A stretch of 42,243 nucleotides of DNA, taken from assembly GCA_003222155.1 (NCBI GenBank), contig QHUU01000081.1, positions 1-42,243 of the forward strand, given 5' to 3'. Below are positions 17,374 to 25,515 of this stretch, one piece after another; positions within the stretch are counted from its first letter, which is position 1, and the number at the start of each line of letters is the position of its first letter. The translations under genes and the position numbers were made by a program. The DNA is from Gemmatimonadota bacterium. Lineage in GTDB: Bacteria; Gemmatimonadota; Gemmatimonadetes; Gemmatimonadales; GWC2-71-9. Below the pieces are notes generated by a model. The model had not been told where the DNA came from, ran no database searches, and saw nothing but the letters and a program-made list of their open reading frames with translations.

Positions 17374-19689
17374 GTGACCTTCCCCTTCCGATCGATCGGC
17401 ACTGCGCGCGGGACTGTGCTCGCTTTGGCGCTCGCCGCCTGCAGCAGCGAGACGGCTCCCGCGGGCTGGATTCCCAGCGACGGAACGATTAAAGGCGTGA
17501 TCACGGCGACGAGCGTGTTCCCGGCCCCTCCCCGTGTAACGGGGACGGCGGCCCCGGCTACCGCGGGAGTGATGCTTCCCGCTCCGCCGAGCATCGCGTC
17601 GTTCATTCCCCGCTTGCCGCGGATGGCTCTGCGGGCGCGCCGCCCGCGCGGGACGCGGCCCGCGGCCACGCCGCACGACTTGATCGTCACGTTCCGCCAC
17701 AGTGCGCTCGGGGCTCCCCCCCTGGGGTCGGCGGCGCTCGCGAGCGCGGCAGGCGCGCGGGTGTTCGGGGCGGCGATCCGCGCCCGCTTCGCCGCCATGC
17801 TCCCCCTGGGCGCCGCGGTCAGCGGCGTCTCGCCCACGATCCTCGCGGCGAAGGTTCGCGTGGCCGACACGACGGCGCTCGACGCCGTCGCCGCGGCGTT
17901 GCGCCGGGATCCGGCCATCGCCACGGTCACGCGCAATCGGTTGTTGTGGTTGGACGAGACGGCCTACGCCCGCGCCACCGGCCCGGCAGCCGCGGCGCTG
18001 CGGGTCGTCCCGAACGACACGTTCTACGCGTTCCAGTCGTGGCACTACGGCCTGATCGACCTGCCGCGCGCCTGGGCCATCACGACCGGGAGCCCGTCGG
18101 TGCTCGTCGCGCTGGTCGATGATGGGACGCGCTTCGACCACCCGGCGCTCGCGGGGAACTTGACCACCGACGGATACGACTTCGTGAGCGCCGCCGATAC
18201 CCTGCGGCTCTGCGCCGGCGGCAAGATCACCAATGATGCCGACGACAGCACCGGCTACGATCCCAACCCGACGATCCCGGCGTCATACAGCCCCGATTCC
18301 ACGGGGACGTGCTTCAATTTCGACACGCTGGGGGCGCACGGGGTGCACGTCGCGGGCACGATGGGAGCGGTGGGGAACGATCGCATCGGCGTCACCGGTG
18401 TGAACTGGAACGTCAAGATCCGTCCGGTGCGGGCGCTGGGCGTGGGCGGGTTCGGAGAGTTTTACGACATCGCCCAGGGCATCCTGTATGCCGCCGGCCT
18501 GCCGGCGGACAACGGGACGGGTGGCACCGTCCGGGCGCCCTCTGGGGCCAAAATCATCAACTTGAGCCTGGGTGGCCCGGACACCGACACGACGCTGCAC
18601 AGCGCGATCATCGCCGCCGCGAACACCGGAGCGCTCATCGTGGCGGCGGCGGGAAACGCCGGCACGGCCGCGCCCCACTATCCGGCCGCCTACCCCGAAG
18701 TCCTGGCCGTCGCGGCGGTGGGGCCCGACGGGGTCCCCGCGTCGTACTCGAGCTTCGGCCCCTACGTCGCGATCCGAGCTCCGGGGGGAAACTTCGAGCT
18801 CGGTGACGCGACCGATGGGGTCGTGTCCACCATGTGGGATTTTGCCGTCAACAAGCCCGAGTACGCGTTCGCCGAAGGCACGTCCATGGCGAGCCCGCAC
18901 GTGGCCGGTGTGGCGGCCCTTCTGCTCGCCCAAACCCCGTCCTTGACGGCGAGCGAGCTGCGGGCGCGCCTCACCACGTACGCCGTCGGGCCGGTCACGC
19001 AGTACGGCGTCGGGCTCGTCAACGCGTACAACAGCCTGACCCAGACGCACGGCCCACCGACCCAGCTCTTCGCGCTGCTCTACTCGGCGGTCACGGGCTC
19101 CGTGGTGAAGGCCGTCACCGCCGACCCTGGCGGCGGCTTCGCGTTCAGTGGCGTGGAAGACGGCCGGTACTTCGTCTACGGCGCGAGCGACGAGAGCAGC
19201 GACCGGCAGGTCGGCATTCCCGGCAGATTGTGGGGCGCACTCGGCGGTCCGGCGACGCCGACCGCCATCACGGTGCTGCGCGCGGGGCCGTACACCGCTT
19301 CCTTTGCGATCGGGCTCCCGGCGCAGATTCAACCCAACAACACGTTCGCGAGCGCGAACGGCCTGGCGGTCGGTGGTTACACGCGCGGCATTCTGCTGGA
19401 CACGTTGCAGGTGGACTTCTATCGGGTGAAAATTCCGGTCAACGGGACGTACACGTTCGAGACGTCTGGCTGGGTCGCGTCATGCGGGTTCGCGCTCGAG
19501 GAGGCCACGGCGATCGGTCTGTTCGACGCGGCGCACAACCTGCTCACGGTCGCCGGCTACATCGACCCGCGGCACTTCAACTTCTGCTCGCGCCTGACGC
19601 GCTCGCTCAATGCGGGGACGTACTACGTGGGCGTTGCCGGGCTGTTCAACAACTCCCAGTATCAGCTGCAGGCACGGCCCGGGTCGTGA
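17374..19689 (+). CDS. S8 (subtilisin-like) serine peptidase, secreted
   Basis: A 771-residue exported lipoprotein-like peptidase (GTG start, signal GTVLALALAACSS). Residues about 95-200 look like an I9-type propeptide with a Leu/Ala-rich fold. The catalytic triad is complete: Asp249 (VALVDDGTRFDHP), His322 (GAHGVHVAGTMGA) and Ser504 (EGTSMASPHVAGVAALLL), with the oxyanion Asn in AAAGNAG. The Asp motif has Asp-Gly-Thr in place of the more common Asp-Ser/Thr-Gly, and the His motif reads HGVHVAG rather than HGTHVAG; both are conservative. The C-terminal 130 residues (QPNNTFASANGL...VDFYRVKIPVNGTYTFET...NAGTYYVGVAG) form a PPC-type beta domain used for secretion or substrate binding. It is divergent from the kinase. 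Confidence 0.93.
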   Translation: MTFPFRSIGTARGTVLALALAACSSETAPAGWIPSDGTIKGVITATSVFPAPPRVTGTAAPATAGVMLPAPPSIASFIPRLPRMALRARRPRGTRPAATPHDLIVTFRHSALGAPPLGSAALASAAGARVFGAAIRARFAAMLPLGAAVSGVSPTILAAKVRVADTTALDAVAAALRRDPAIATVTRNRLLWLDETAYARATGPAAAALRVVPNDTFYAFQSWHYGLIDLPRAWAITTGSPSVLVALVDDGTRFDHPALAGNLTTDGYDFVSAADTLRLCAGGKITNDADDSTGYDPNPTIPASYSPDSTGTCFNFDTLGAHGVHVAGTMGAVGNDRIGVTGVNWNVKIRPVRALGVGGFGEFYDIAQGILYAAGLPADNGTGGTVRAPSGAKIINLSLGGPDTDTTLHSAIIAAANTGALIVAAAGNAGTAAPHYPAAYPEVLAVAAVGPDGVPASYSSFGPYVAIRAPGGNFELGDATDGVVSTMWDFAVNKPEYAFAEGTSMASPHVAGVAALLLAQTPSLTASELRARLTTYAVGPVTQYGVGLVNAYNSLTQTHGPPTQLFALLYSAVTGSVVKAVTADPGGGFAFSGVEDGRYFVYGASDESSDRQVGIPGRLWGALGGPATPTAITVLRAGPYTASFAIGLPAQIQPNNTFASANGLAVGGYTRGILLDTLQVDFYRVKIPVNGTYTFETSGWVASCGFALEEATAIGLFDAAHNLLTVAGYIDPRHFNFCSRLTRSLNAGTYYVGVAGLFNNSQYQLQARPGS

Positions 19690-19692
19690 AGG

Positions 19693-20304
19693 CTAGGGCG
19701 CGCCGAAACGGATGCCGGCCGTGAACGGGAGGAACGTGCTTCGAGGAAAGCCGGGCACCGCCGCGACGTTGACGTAGCGCGCCTCGAAAAACAGCGCCAC
19801 CCTGCGCAGCCCGAAGGCCAACCCCCCGCCCAGGTTCCAGGCGAGCTTGGTGGCGGCGTTATCCGCGGTCGAGTCGCTCGTGCTGACTGAGATGGTGGTG
19901 TGGTACAGGCCGACCCCGCCGATCACATACGGCTGCACCCGGGCGGATGACGAAAACTGGTGGGTGAGGTTGACGCTCGCGCCGGCGAGCTTCGTTTTCT
20001 CGTCGGTCGGCTGGCCCAGATTGTTGGTGAGTTGCGCCTTGAGGCGGTCGTTGGCGCTGTTGGCGCCGTAGGTGAGGTCGACCCGGAATCCGACCGGCAG
20101 GCCGGGCAGCTTGAATGCCAGCAGCGCCAATCCGTGCCACGCGGTGCTGAACCCCTGCCCGCCCGCCGTCGCGTGATAGTCGCCCACCGGCGCCATCAGA
20201 CCCCCTCCGAGACCGAACTGCGGGCGCATGCCCTGCGCGGCGACCGTGCCGGCGGCGAGGGAAGCGACGGCCACGGCGCGCGCGGCTCTGGCTGACCAGG
20301 ACAT
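19693..20304 (-). CDS. Small outer-membrane beta-barrel protein
   Basis: A 203-residue exported protein (signal MSWSARAARAVAVASLAAGTVAAQ). The mature chain consists of amphipathic strands: FGLGGGLMAPVGDYH, GFRVDLTYGANSA, KLAGASVNLTHQF, VQPYVIGGVGLYHTTI, KLAWNLGGGLAFGL, ALFFEARYVNV and the last strand LPFTAGIRFG. It is a distant paralog of 10396-10944, with more polar loops. It probably forms an eight-stranded barrel in the outer membrane; no function can be inferred. It ends 3 bases from the subtilase stop (convergent). Confidence 0.8.
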   Translation of the reverse strand: MSWSARAARAVAVASLAAGTVAAQGMRPQFGLGGGLMAPVGDYHATAGGQGFSTAWHGLALLAFKLPGLPVGFRVDLTYGANSANDRLKAQLTNNLGQPTDEKTKLAGASVNLTHQFSSSARVQPYVIGGVGLYHTTISVSTSDSTADNAATKLAWNLGGGLAFGLRRVALFFEARYVNVAAVPGFPRSTFLPFTAGIRFGAP

Positions 20305-20367
20305 GCGGATCTCTCCTCATGCGGAGACTGGAATAGTGGCGGGAGAAGCGATGTCCGGCAACTGCGC

Positions 20368-20697
20368 TCACTCGATGGTGAACACGCCGTTGCAGCGGGC
20401 GCAGCGCACCGGCTCCGGTGTGCGACTGAGGGCGACGCGCTCGGCGCAGTTGGGACACACGGCGTAGGGCCCGCCGAGCATCCACTCGCGCGGCACCACC
20501 GACCAGCGGCTCGGCCGCACGTCGACGATCTCCAGCTGGCTGCGCGGAAAGATCATGGCTTTCCTCCGTACGTCGAGCACCGCATCGTCACCGGCCGCGC
20601 TCAGCACCACATACCACGCGCCCCGGCGCAGCGGAGTCCGGCCCGCACCCGTGAACCTCGCCCACCGCTTGGTCGGAGGCCTCTCCGCGCCATTCAC
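20368..20697 (-). CDS. Small zinc-ribbon protein
   Basis: A 109-residue basic protein. The C-terminus has a four-Cys ribbon, CPNC-x15-CARC (VCPNCAERVALSRTPEPVRCARCNGVFTIE), which probably binds zinc. The N-terminal 65 residues show a short beta structure (GAWYVVLSAAGDDAVLDVRRKAMIFPRSQLEIVDVRPSRWSVVP). It follows the Crp-like gene after 4 bases, so the two are co-transcribed. I do not recognise a named family; it may be a regulator accessory or nucleic acid-binding protein. Confidence 0.65.
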   Translation of the reverse strand: MNGAERPPTKRWARFTGAGRTPLRRGAWYVVLSAAGDDAVLDVRRKAMIFPRSQLEIVDVRPSRWSVVPREWMLGGPYAVCPNCAERVALSRTPEPVRCARCNGVFTIE

Positions 20698-20701
20698 GGG
20701 G

Positions 20702-21403
20702 CTAGCGCGGGGCCGGACGGCGCCCCGCCGCGACGCCCCGCAGCGCGGCGAGGTCGTGGACGTCCACCACCCGCCGCTCGAGGCCCGCCAGGCCGGCGCG
20801 CGCCAGCCGCCGCAACTGCCGGTTGGTGGTCTGACGGCTCAGGTTCGCGAACGCGGCGATCAAGTCCTGACTCACCTGCAACCGCGCGCTCGCCGGCGAG
20901 TCGCCCGCGGCGGCGATCCGCTCGGCCAGGAGCAGCAGGGTATTCGCCACGCGCCGCAGCGGGTCGCGCAGTGACAGCATCGCGAGCCGGTCCAGCAGGG
21001 CGGTGTACTGGTACGCATCCCATGCCAGCACCGCGAGCGCGAGCGGCAGATGCGCCGTCAGATGGCGATCGAATGCTTCGGCGGGGAGCTCGAGCGTCGT
21101 GGTGGGCAGCAGCGCGGCGGCGTGGCGCCCCTCTGCCGTCGAGTCGCCTTGCCACAGCTGTGGTGTCAACAATGAGCCGGGACCGAACACGTCGAGGATC
21201 GCGTGGTTGGCCCGTCCCACCGCCAGGCGCAACCCCAGGGCGCCGTCCCGCACGCAGATGTGCAGTCGCTTCAGTCGCTCGGTGGGGAGGAGCACTTCAC
21301 CCGCCCGGTACGCGTGCGTCTCGACGCCGGGAAGGTTGGCGATCTCGCTGGCCACGAACTCCAAACGACGCGGCTCCTGACGGGCGCGGGCTGCGGTCGA
21401 CAT
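20702..21403 (-). CDS. Crp/Fnr-family transcription regulator
   Basis: A 233-residue regulator. Residues about 20-125 form a cyclic-nucleotide-type beta-barrel (VETHAYRAGEVLLPTERLKRLHICVRDGALGLRLAV, FGPGSLLTP). A dimer helix follows (about 130-165). The C-terminal winged HTH is visible (LQVSQDLIAAFANLSRQTTNRQLRRLARAGLAGLERRVVDVHDLAAL). The usual RPR-type recognition helix is replaced by SRQTTNRQLRRL, a Crp-like form. There are no N-terminal Cys for an iron-sulfur cluster and I see no clear cAMP-binding residues, so the effector is unknown. The ATG lies just after the divergent gap at 21404-21485. Confidence 0.85.
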   Translation of the reverse strand: MSTAARARQEPRRLEFVASEIANLPGVETHAYRAGEVLLPTERLKRLHICVRDGALGLRLAVGRANHAILDVFGPGSLLTPQLWQGDSTAEGRHAAALLPTTTLELPAEAFDRHLTAHLPLALAVLAWDAYQYTALLDRLAMLSLRDPLRRVANTLLLLAERIAAAGDSPASARLQVSQDLIAAFANLSRQTTNRQLRRLARAGLAGLERRVVDVHDLAALRGVAAGRRPAPR

Positions 21404-21485
21404 GCGACGTTCACAACATCATCAAAAACGGGGCCATGGATTCCGGCGGGGTCCACCGTGGACTGCAAACGACGTTGCGGCGGCG

Positions 21486-23408
21486 CTATGCCGGCGTCAT
21501 CTGCTCAGTGGTGTCGAGGGCACGCCTCACCGTCTGCAGCAGCAGCCCGCTCTCGAACGGCTTGCGCACGAACGCCGCGCCTTCGTCGAGCAGGCCGTCG
21601 TGCGCGATCGCCTCGGGGCTGTAGCCGGACATGAACACCACGCGGATCCCCGGGCGCTGCCCCCGCACCCGCTGGGCGACCTCCCGGCCGTTCATCTCGG
21701 GCATGATCACGTCGGTGAGCAGCAGGTGCACCGGTCCCGGATGCTCCCGCAGGGTGTCGAGGGCTTCGACCCCACCGGCCGCCTCGAGCACGGCGTAGCC
21801 GCTGCGCTGCAGGATCCGCTTGGTGATGACTCGCACCGCCGGCTCGTCGTCCACGACGAGCACCGTCTCGCCCGCGCCGCGGGCCGCGCCGGCCGCCTCG
21901 GGCACCGGCGGCACGGCCGCGACGAGCGGCTCGTGCCAGGGCAGATAGATGGTGAACGTGGCGCCGGCGCCCGGCGCACTCTCCGTCCAGATGTAGCCGC
22001 CGCTCTGCTTCACGATCCCGTACGTGGTGGCGAGGCCCAGCCCGGCGCCGTGGCGACCCGGCTTGGTCGTGAAGAAGGGCTCGAACAAATGGCTCTGGGT
22101 CTCCTCGTCCATCCCCACGCCGGTGTCGCGCACCGCGAGGGTGGTGTAGCGGTCCGGCCGCATCGGCGCGTGCTCGCGCGCGAACGCCTCGTCCACGACG
22201 ACGTTCCGCGTGACGACCTCCAACCGGCCGCCCCCCGGCATCGCGTCGCGCGCGTTCAACACGAGATTGAGAAGCGCCTGCTGGAGCTGCGCCGGATCGA
22301 CGCGCACCGCGCCGCTCCGCGCAGCCAGGTCGAGCGCCAGCTCGATCCGCGCGCCCAACAGCGGCCGCAGCGCGCTCTCCATCCCGCCGACCAGGCCGTT
22401 GAGATCGAGCAGGCGCGGCGCCAGCACCTGCTGCCGGCTGTAGGCGAGCACCTGTCGCGTGAGCTGTGCCGCCTGCGTGGCGGCCACTTTGATCTCCTCG
22501 AGGTCACTGCGCCGGGCGTAGGCGCGCGGCAGGTCGTCGAGCAGGATCTCGGCCGAGCCCAGGACCACCGTCAGAAGATTGTTGAAATCGTGCGCGATCC
22601 CGCCCGCCAGGCGGGCCACGGACTCCATACGGTGCGCGCGGCTGAGCCGATCCTCCAGCCGCCGCTGCTCGGTTACGTCCCGCGCGACGCCGAGCACGCC
22701 GATGATGCGACCGTCGTGGTCGCGGAGCGGGCTCCGCGTGAGCAACAACGTACGAGGTCGTCCGTCGACGACCACGTGCTCCTCGGCGGTCTCGCTTTCG
22801 CCACGCGAGCGCACGCGCACGTCCGCTTCGCGCGAGCGGCCGGCCTGGTCGACGGGGAACAGCGCCGTATCGTCGCGGCCCACGATCTCGTCCGCCGGCC
22901 GGCCCAACAGCCGCGCCGCGCTCGAATTGATGAGCACGTAGCGCCCCTCGAGGTCCTTCGCCACGATGGCGTCGCTCGAGCTCTCGATGATCTCCTGCAG
23001 CAGGTCGCGGCTGCCGCGCAGCGCCTGCTCGGCTTGCTTGGTGTCGGTGATATCCTGGGACAGCGACATGCCCGCGACGATCGCATCGTGCTCGTCGCGC
23101 ACGGGGCCGGCGCGCACCAGCAGCCAGCGGTCGTGGCAGGCGACCTCGGCCGCGGCGCGACGGCCGCTCAGCGCGGCCCGGTACAGCGGCTCGAGCACCT
23201 GTGCGATCTCGGGGGGAAGCACGTCCCGCACGGCCTTTCCCTGGCATCCGGCGGGCGCGAGCCCGGCGCCGCTGTCGTCGCCCCCCGCGACGATGTAGCG
23301 GAGGTCGTGATCGAACAACACCAGGTTGCCGTCGGGAAGGTTGCGCGCGAGCGTGCTGTACAGGGCAGCGACATCTGGCACCGTGCGCCGGGGCTGGAGC
23401 TTCCTCAC
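21486..23408 (-). CDS. Hybrid histidine kinase (PAS-PAS-HisKA-HATPase-REC)
   Basis: A 640-residue cytoplasmic sensor (no TM seen). Two PAS domains (about 20-130 and 135-255; DAIVAKDLEGRYVLINSSAARLLG is the second) are followed by HisKA with the phospho-acceptor His (GGIAHDFNNLLTVVLGSAE), HATPase_c (N box LLNLVLNARDAMPGGG, G1 VRDTGVGMDEET, G2 HGAGLGLATTYGIV) and a C-terminal receiver (VLVVDDEPAVR, phospho-Asp in LLLTDVIMPEMNG, Lys in VRKPF). All residues needed for autokinase and intramolecular phosphotransfer are present. The GTG at 23408 has little room for a ribosome site, and an internal GTG nine codons later is possible. No output regulator is adjacent; it lies between the Crp-like gene and the diguanylate cyclase. 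Confidence 0.92.
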   Translation of the reverse strand: MRKLQPRRTVPDVAALYSTLARNLPDGNLVLFDHDLRYIVAGGDDSGAGLAPAGCQGKAVRDVLPPEIAQVLEPLYRAALSGRRAAAEVACHDRWLLVRAGPVRDEHDAIVAGMSLSQDITDTKQAEQALRGSRDLLQEIIESSSDAIVAKDLEGRYVLINSSAARLLGRPADEIVGRDDTALFPVDQAGRSREADVRVRSRGESETAEEHVVVDGRPRTLLLTRSPLRDHDGRIIGVLGVARDVTEQRRLEDRLSRAHRMESVARLAGGIAHDFNNLLTVVLGSAEILLDDLPRAYARRSDLEEIKVAATQAAQLTRQVLAYSRQQVLAPRLLDLNGLVGGMESALRPLLGARIELALDLAARSGAVRVDPAQLQQALLNLVLNARDAMPGGGRLEVVTRNVVVDEAFAREHAPMRPDRYTTLAVRDTGVGMDEETQSHLFEPFFTTKPGRHGAGLGLATTYGIVKQSGGYIWTESAPGAGATFTIYLPWHEPLVAAVPPVPEAAGAARGAGETVLVVDDEPAVRVITKRILQRSGYAVLEAAGGVEALDTLREHPGPVHLLLTDVIMPEMNGREVAQRVRGQRPGIRVVFMSGYSPEAIAHDGLLDEGAAFVRKPFESGLLLQTVRRALDTTEQMTPA

Positions 23409-23530
23409 TCCTGGTCTCCGTCCGTCGAGGGATGCGCGATTGGCGCCATGGGCAGTGCTATCGCACTATCCATGCCCCCCAGTGCTGCTCAGAGACCACA
23501 CCCGTTGCACCATAATGGTGCTGGAGGAGG

Positions 23531-24790
23531 TCAGATCCGCACCTGGTTGCGCCCCCCTTCCTTGGCGCGGTAGAGGGCGCGGTCGGCTGCCTTGATGACC
23601 TGGTCCGACTTCAGGTGGCGGTCGCTCTTCTCGGCCACGCCGATGCTGATGGTCACCGGCACGCGCTCGCCGGGGCCGCGATCGGTGAGCACCTTCTCTT
23701 TCTTCTTCTTGGAGCGGAACCGGGCGCGCAGGATGAAGCGCGTGTCCTCGACGGTTTTGCGCAGCTGGTCCAGGTCCGGGAGACACTGCTCCGCGCTGCG
23801 GCCGGCGACGATCACCGCGAACTCCTCGCCCCCGTAGCGGTAGGCTTTCCCGCCGCCCGGCACCTGAGCCAGCTTCGCGGCGATCATCCTGAGGACCTGA
23901 TCGCCGACGTCGTGCCCGTGCCGGTCGTTGATGCGCTTGAAGTGATCCACGTCGATCATCGCGACGCTGTAGTGCCCGCCGAGCCGTAACAGCGCTTCGT
24001 TGAGGGCGCGCCGGGCCGGCAACCCCGTGAGGCTGTCCTGGTACGCCATGTGGTAGGACGCTTCGACCACGGCGACGATCAGGATGAGCGCGGCGGTGGC
24101 GAGATAGAACGACGAGAACCCGGCGTTGCCGGGCCGCACCGCCGAGAGCCCGATGAATGCCGGGAGCATGGCCCAGGCGAAGGAGCGTCCCGTTTGCGTC
24201 GGCGCGAGCAGCTGGCCCGCCGCCAGCAGGCCCGCTGCCACGAAGAAGGCAAGCAGGGCGGGATCCGCCATCGGTGTCCAGGCGAACATCCAACCAGGCA
24301 GGAGGCGGCTGTGCAGCAAGGCGGCCGTGAGCCCGGGAGTGGCGCGGTCGAGGATCGACACGAGCGCCACCTGCCCCAGAATGAGCCCCAGGCGCATCAT
24401 GCCGGGGGGCGTGAGGAATCCGCGCTCGGCGGTGAGCGCGAGGGCGGCGAAGTTGAGCGGCAGGAGGACGGCGATGGCCTGGTACACCACGCGGTCGCGG
24501 GCCAGGCCGTGGCCGCTGGCGAAGTGCAGCAGGGTACGGTCCGCGAGCGCCAGCACCAGCAGCGCGAACAACAGGCGGCTGCGATGGAACCGCCAGCCGA
24601 GCAGCACGCCGGCGCCGAACACGGCGTAGGGGTAGAACGGCGCGAGCGGCGCGAGCAGGCTCTGCAGCCATTTCGCGTGCGTGTAGACCAGCGCCGCGAG
24701 GATGATCGGGGCTTCCGGGAGACCGTACGACAGGAACTTCCACACGGCCGTGTAGGCGGCGTACGTCGGCTGCGCTGCGGCTCGCGGCAC
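23531..24790 (-). CDS. Membrane diguanylate cyclase (GGDEF)
   Basis: A 419-residue inner membrane protein expected to make cyclic di-GMP from two GTP. The first ~240 residues hold about seven hydrophobic segments (for example ILAALVYTHAKWL, YAVFGAGVLLGW, LLFALLVLALADR, PALLAFFVAAGLLAAG, FYLATAALILIVAVVEASY), a 7TM-like sensor. The GGDEF domain follows (DSLTGLPARRALNEAL, MIDVDHFKRINDRHGHDVGDQVL, YRYGGEEF with an intact active loop). The RxxD inhibitory site normally five residues before GGEEF is not present (QVPGGGKAYRYGGEEF). A lysine-rich insert (RARFRSKKKKEKV) interrupts the last third. The domain ends ALYRAKEGGRNQV. GTG start. Confidence 0.92.
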   Translation of the reverse strand: MPRAAAQPTYAAYTAVWKFLSYGLPEAPIILAALVYTHAKWLQSLLAPLAPFYPYAVFGAGVLLGWRFHRSRLLFALLVLALADRTLLHFASGHGLARDRVVYQAIAVLLPLNFAALALTAERGFLTPPGMMRLGLILGQVALVSILDRATPGLTAALLHSRLLPGWMFAWTPMADPALLAFFVAAGLLAAGQLLAPTQTGRSFAWAMLPAFIGLSAVRPGNAGFSSFYLATAALILIVAVVEASYHMAYQDSLTGLPARRALNEALLRLGGHYSVAMIDVDHFKRINDRHGHDVGDQVLRMIAAKLAQVPGGGKAYRYGGEEFAVIVAGRSAEQCLPDLDQLRKTVEDTRFILRARFRSKKKKEKVLTDRGPGERVPVTISIGVAEKSDRHLKSDQVIKAADRALYRAKEGGRNQVRI

Positions 24791-24890
24791 GGGTCCGGGG
24801 CTCCTGGAGGTTGTTGGGGGCCGCCGGACGACGCACGGTCGCGGCGGGCACTAAAGGGTACGCGGAACGGGCCCGAGGTCAACCGTCGGG

Positions 24891-24920
24891 TTGCGTGTGG
24901 AGCGGGCGGCTGGCGATATT
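24891..24920 (+). promoter_or_regulatory. Probable tRNA-Glu promoter
   Basis: TTGCGT (24891-24896) is separated by 18 bases from GATATT (24915-24920), which ends 11 bases before the first tRNA-Glu base at 24932. The tRNA-Lys gene at 35623 has the same arrangement (TTGCGT, 17 bases, GATCTT, 11 bases), which supports both as sigma-70-type tRNA promoters. Confidence 0.6.
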
Positions 24921-24931
24921 CTCCCCGCCGT

Positions 24932-25004
24932 GGCGGTATCGTCTAGGGGACTAGGACGGAGCCCTCTCAAGGCTCAAACACGGGTTCGAATCCCGTTACC
25001 GCTA
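24932..25004 (+). tRNA. tRNA-Glu (anticodon CTC)
   Basis: The cloverleaf folds by hand: acceptor GGCGGTA with TACCGCT (G-T at the first pair), D arm with the Glu-typical GTCTAGGGGACTAGGAC, anticodon stem GAGCC/GGCTC with loop CTCTCAA (anticodon CTC), T arm ACGGG-TTCGAAT-CCCGT and discriminator A. CCA is not encoded. Confidence 0.95.
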
Positions 25005-25010
25005 TGACAG

Positions 25011-25056
25011 AAAAAAGACGTCGAGTAGAGACGTCGAACAGAGACGTCAAGCAGGG
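25011..25056 (+). repeat. GACGTC array 1 between the two tRNA-Glu genes
   Basis: Three GACGTC hexamers start at 25017, 25030 and 25043, exactly 13 bases apart, embedded in a loose unit GAGACGTCGARYA. The same unit recurs in array 2 after the second tRNA-Glu. The spacer is transcribed with the tRNAs, so the repeats may act at RNA level. Confidence 0.75.
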
Positions 25057-25063
25057 GTCGTTC

Positions 25064-25135
25064 GCCCCCATCGTCTAACGGTCAGGACACCACTCTTTCA
25101 AGGTGGGAACAGGAGTTCGATTCTCCTTGGGGGCA
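25064..25135 (+). tRNA. tRNA-Glu (anticodon TTC)
   Basis: Acceptor GCCCCCA pairs with TGGGGGC, D arm TCGTCTAACGGTCAGGAC, anticodon stem CCACT/GGTGG with loop CTTTCAA (anticodon TTC), T arm AGGAG-TTCGATT-CTCCT and discriminator A. CCA is not encoded. It is 59 bases after the first tRNA-Glu. Confidence 0.95.
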
Positions 25136-25140
25136 GAAGC

Positions 25141-25255
25141 AAAAAGACGTCGAGCAGGAGCGTCGCGCAACGGCGTCGCGCGAACACGTCCAGCAACGTC
25201 TTTGCGACGTCTCTGTGTGACGTTTTTGCGTGACGCCTTTGCTTGACGTCTCTTT
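25141..25255 (+). repeat. GACGTC array 2: long inverted repeat with 13-bp period
   Basis: The left arm has CGTC-containing hexamers at 25146, 25159, 25172 and 25185; the right arm has GACGNC/T hexamers at 25206, 25219, 25232 and 25245. Both arms keep a 13-base period, and every left/right pair is symmetric about 25198, so the region is one 115-base palindrome with eight hexamers. Most arm mismatches are G in the left arm facing T in the right arm, which would be G-U pairs in a + strand RNA. A T-rich tail (TCTCTTTTCTTT) follows. It could be a terminator or an RNase III processing stem. Confidence 0.75.
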
Positions 25256-25261
25256 TCTTTC

Positions 25262-25301
25262 AGGGCCGATAGCTCAACTGGCAGAGCAAACTGACTCTTA
25301 A
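25262..25301 (+). other. attL: tRNA-Lys 5' half left by element integration
   Basis: Forty bases match the 5' half of the intact tRNA-Lys at 35622-35660, from one base before the acceptor stem through the anticodon loop CTCTTAA, then the match stops abruptly. There is one extra A (GAGCAAACTG against GAGCAACTG), so this copy is decaying. It is the original chromosomal 5' half of the third tRNA of the cluster, cut off by integration in the anticodon loop. It marks the left end of a roughly 10.4-kb element. Confidence 0.88.
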
Positions 25302-25431
25302 CGACCTCCGTGCGTGTCCGCCGAGTTCCGCGGGAATCCGTCCCTATCCCGCAACGTCCGCTTCCAACAAGAGTTGCGTCAAGTCCGTGTCCGCGGACGT
25401 TCGTCGGCGTCCGCGTGCGTCCCAGTGATAC

Positions 25432-25450
25432 TGCCCGCATTTTTGCCCAC
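25432..25450 (+). repeat. 19-bp direct repeat, left copy (possible integrase arm site)
   Basis: TGCCCGCATTTTTGCCCAC occurs here, about 131 bases inside the left crossover, and again at 35525-35543, about 117 bases inside the right one, in the same orientation. Position near both ends suggests arm-type binding sites for the integrase or a partner. The stretch 25302-25431 before it is also rich in GTCCG/CGTCCGCG words, including the palindrome GTCCGCGGAC. Confidence 0.6.
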
Positions 25451-25515
25451 CATCATGGCGGTGCGACCCGTTGCCGGAAGCGGACTGGCGAAGCGCGTTA
25501 TTATGGCAGCGCTAC

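Noticed and set aside
21402-23573. 723-residue + strand open frame
   Set aside because: Shadow of the hybrid histidine kinase, whose catalytic motifs on the minus strand are complete.
25011-25255. CRISPR-like array from the GACGTC repeats
   Set aside because: The period is 13 bases, the units are degenerate and there are no unique spacers or cas genes.
25262-25301. A fourth functional tRNA in the cluster
   Set aside because: No 3' half, anticodon stem partner or T arm follows, and an extra A disrupts the D/anticodon junction; it is an attachment-site remnant.
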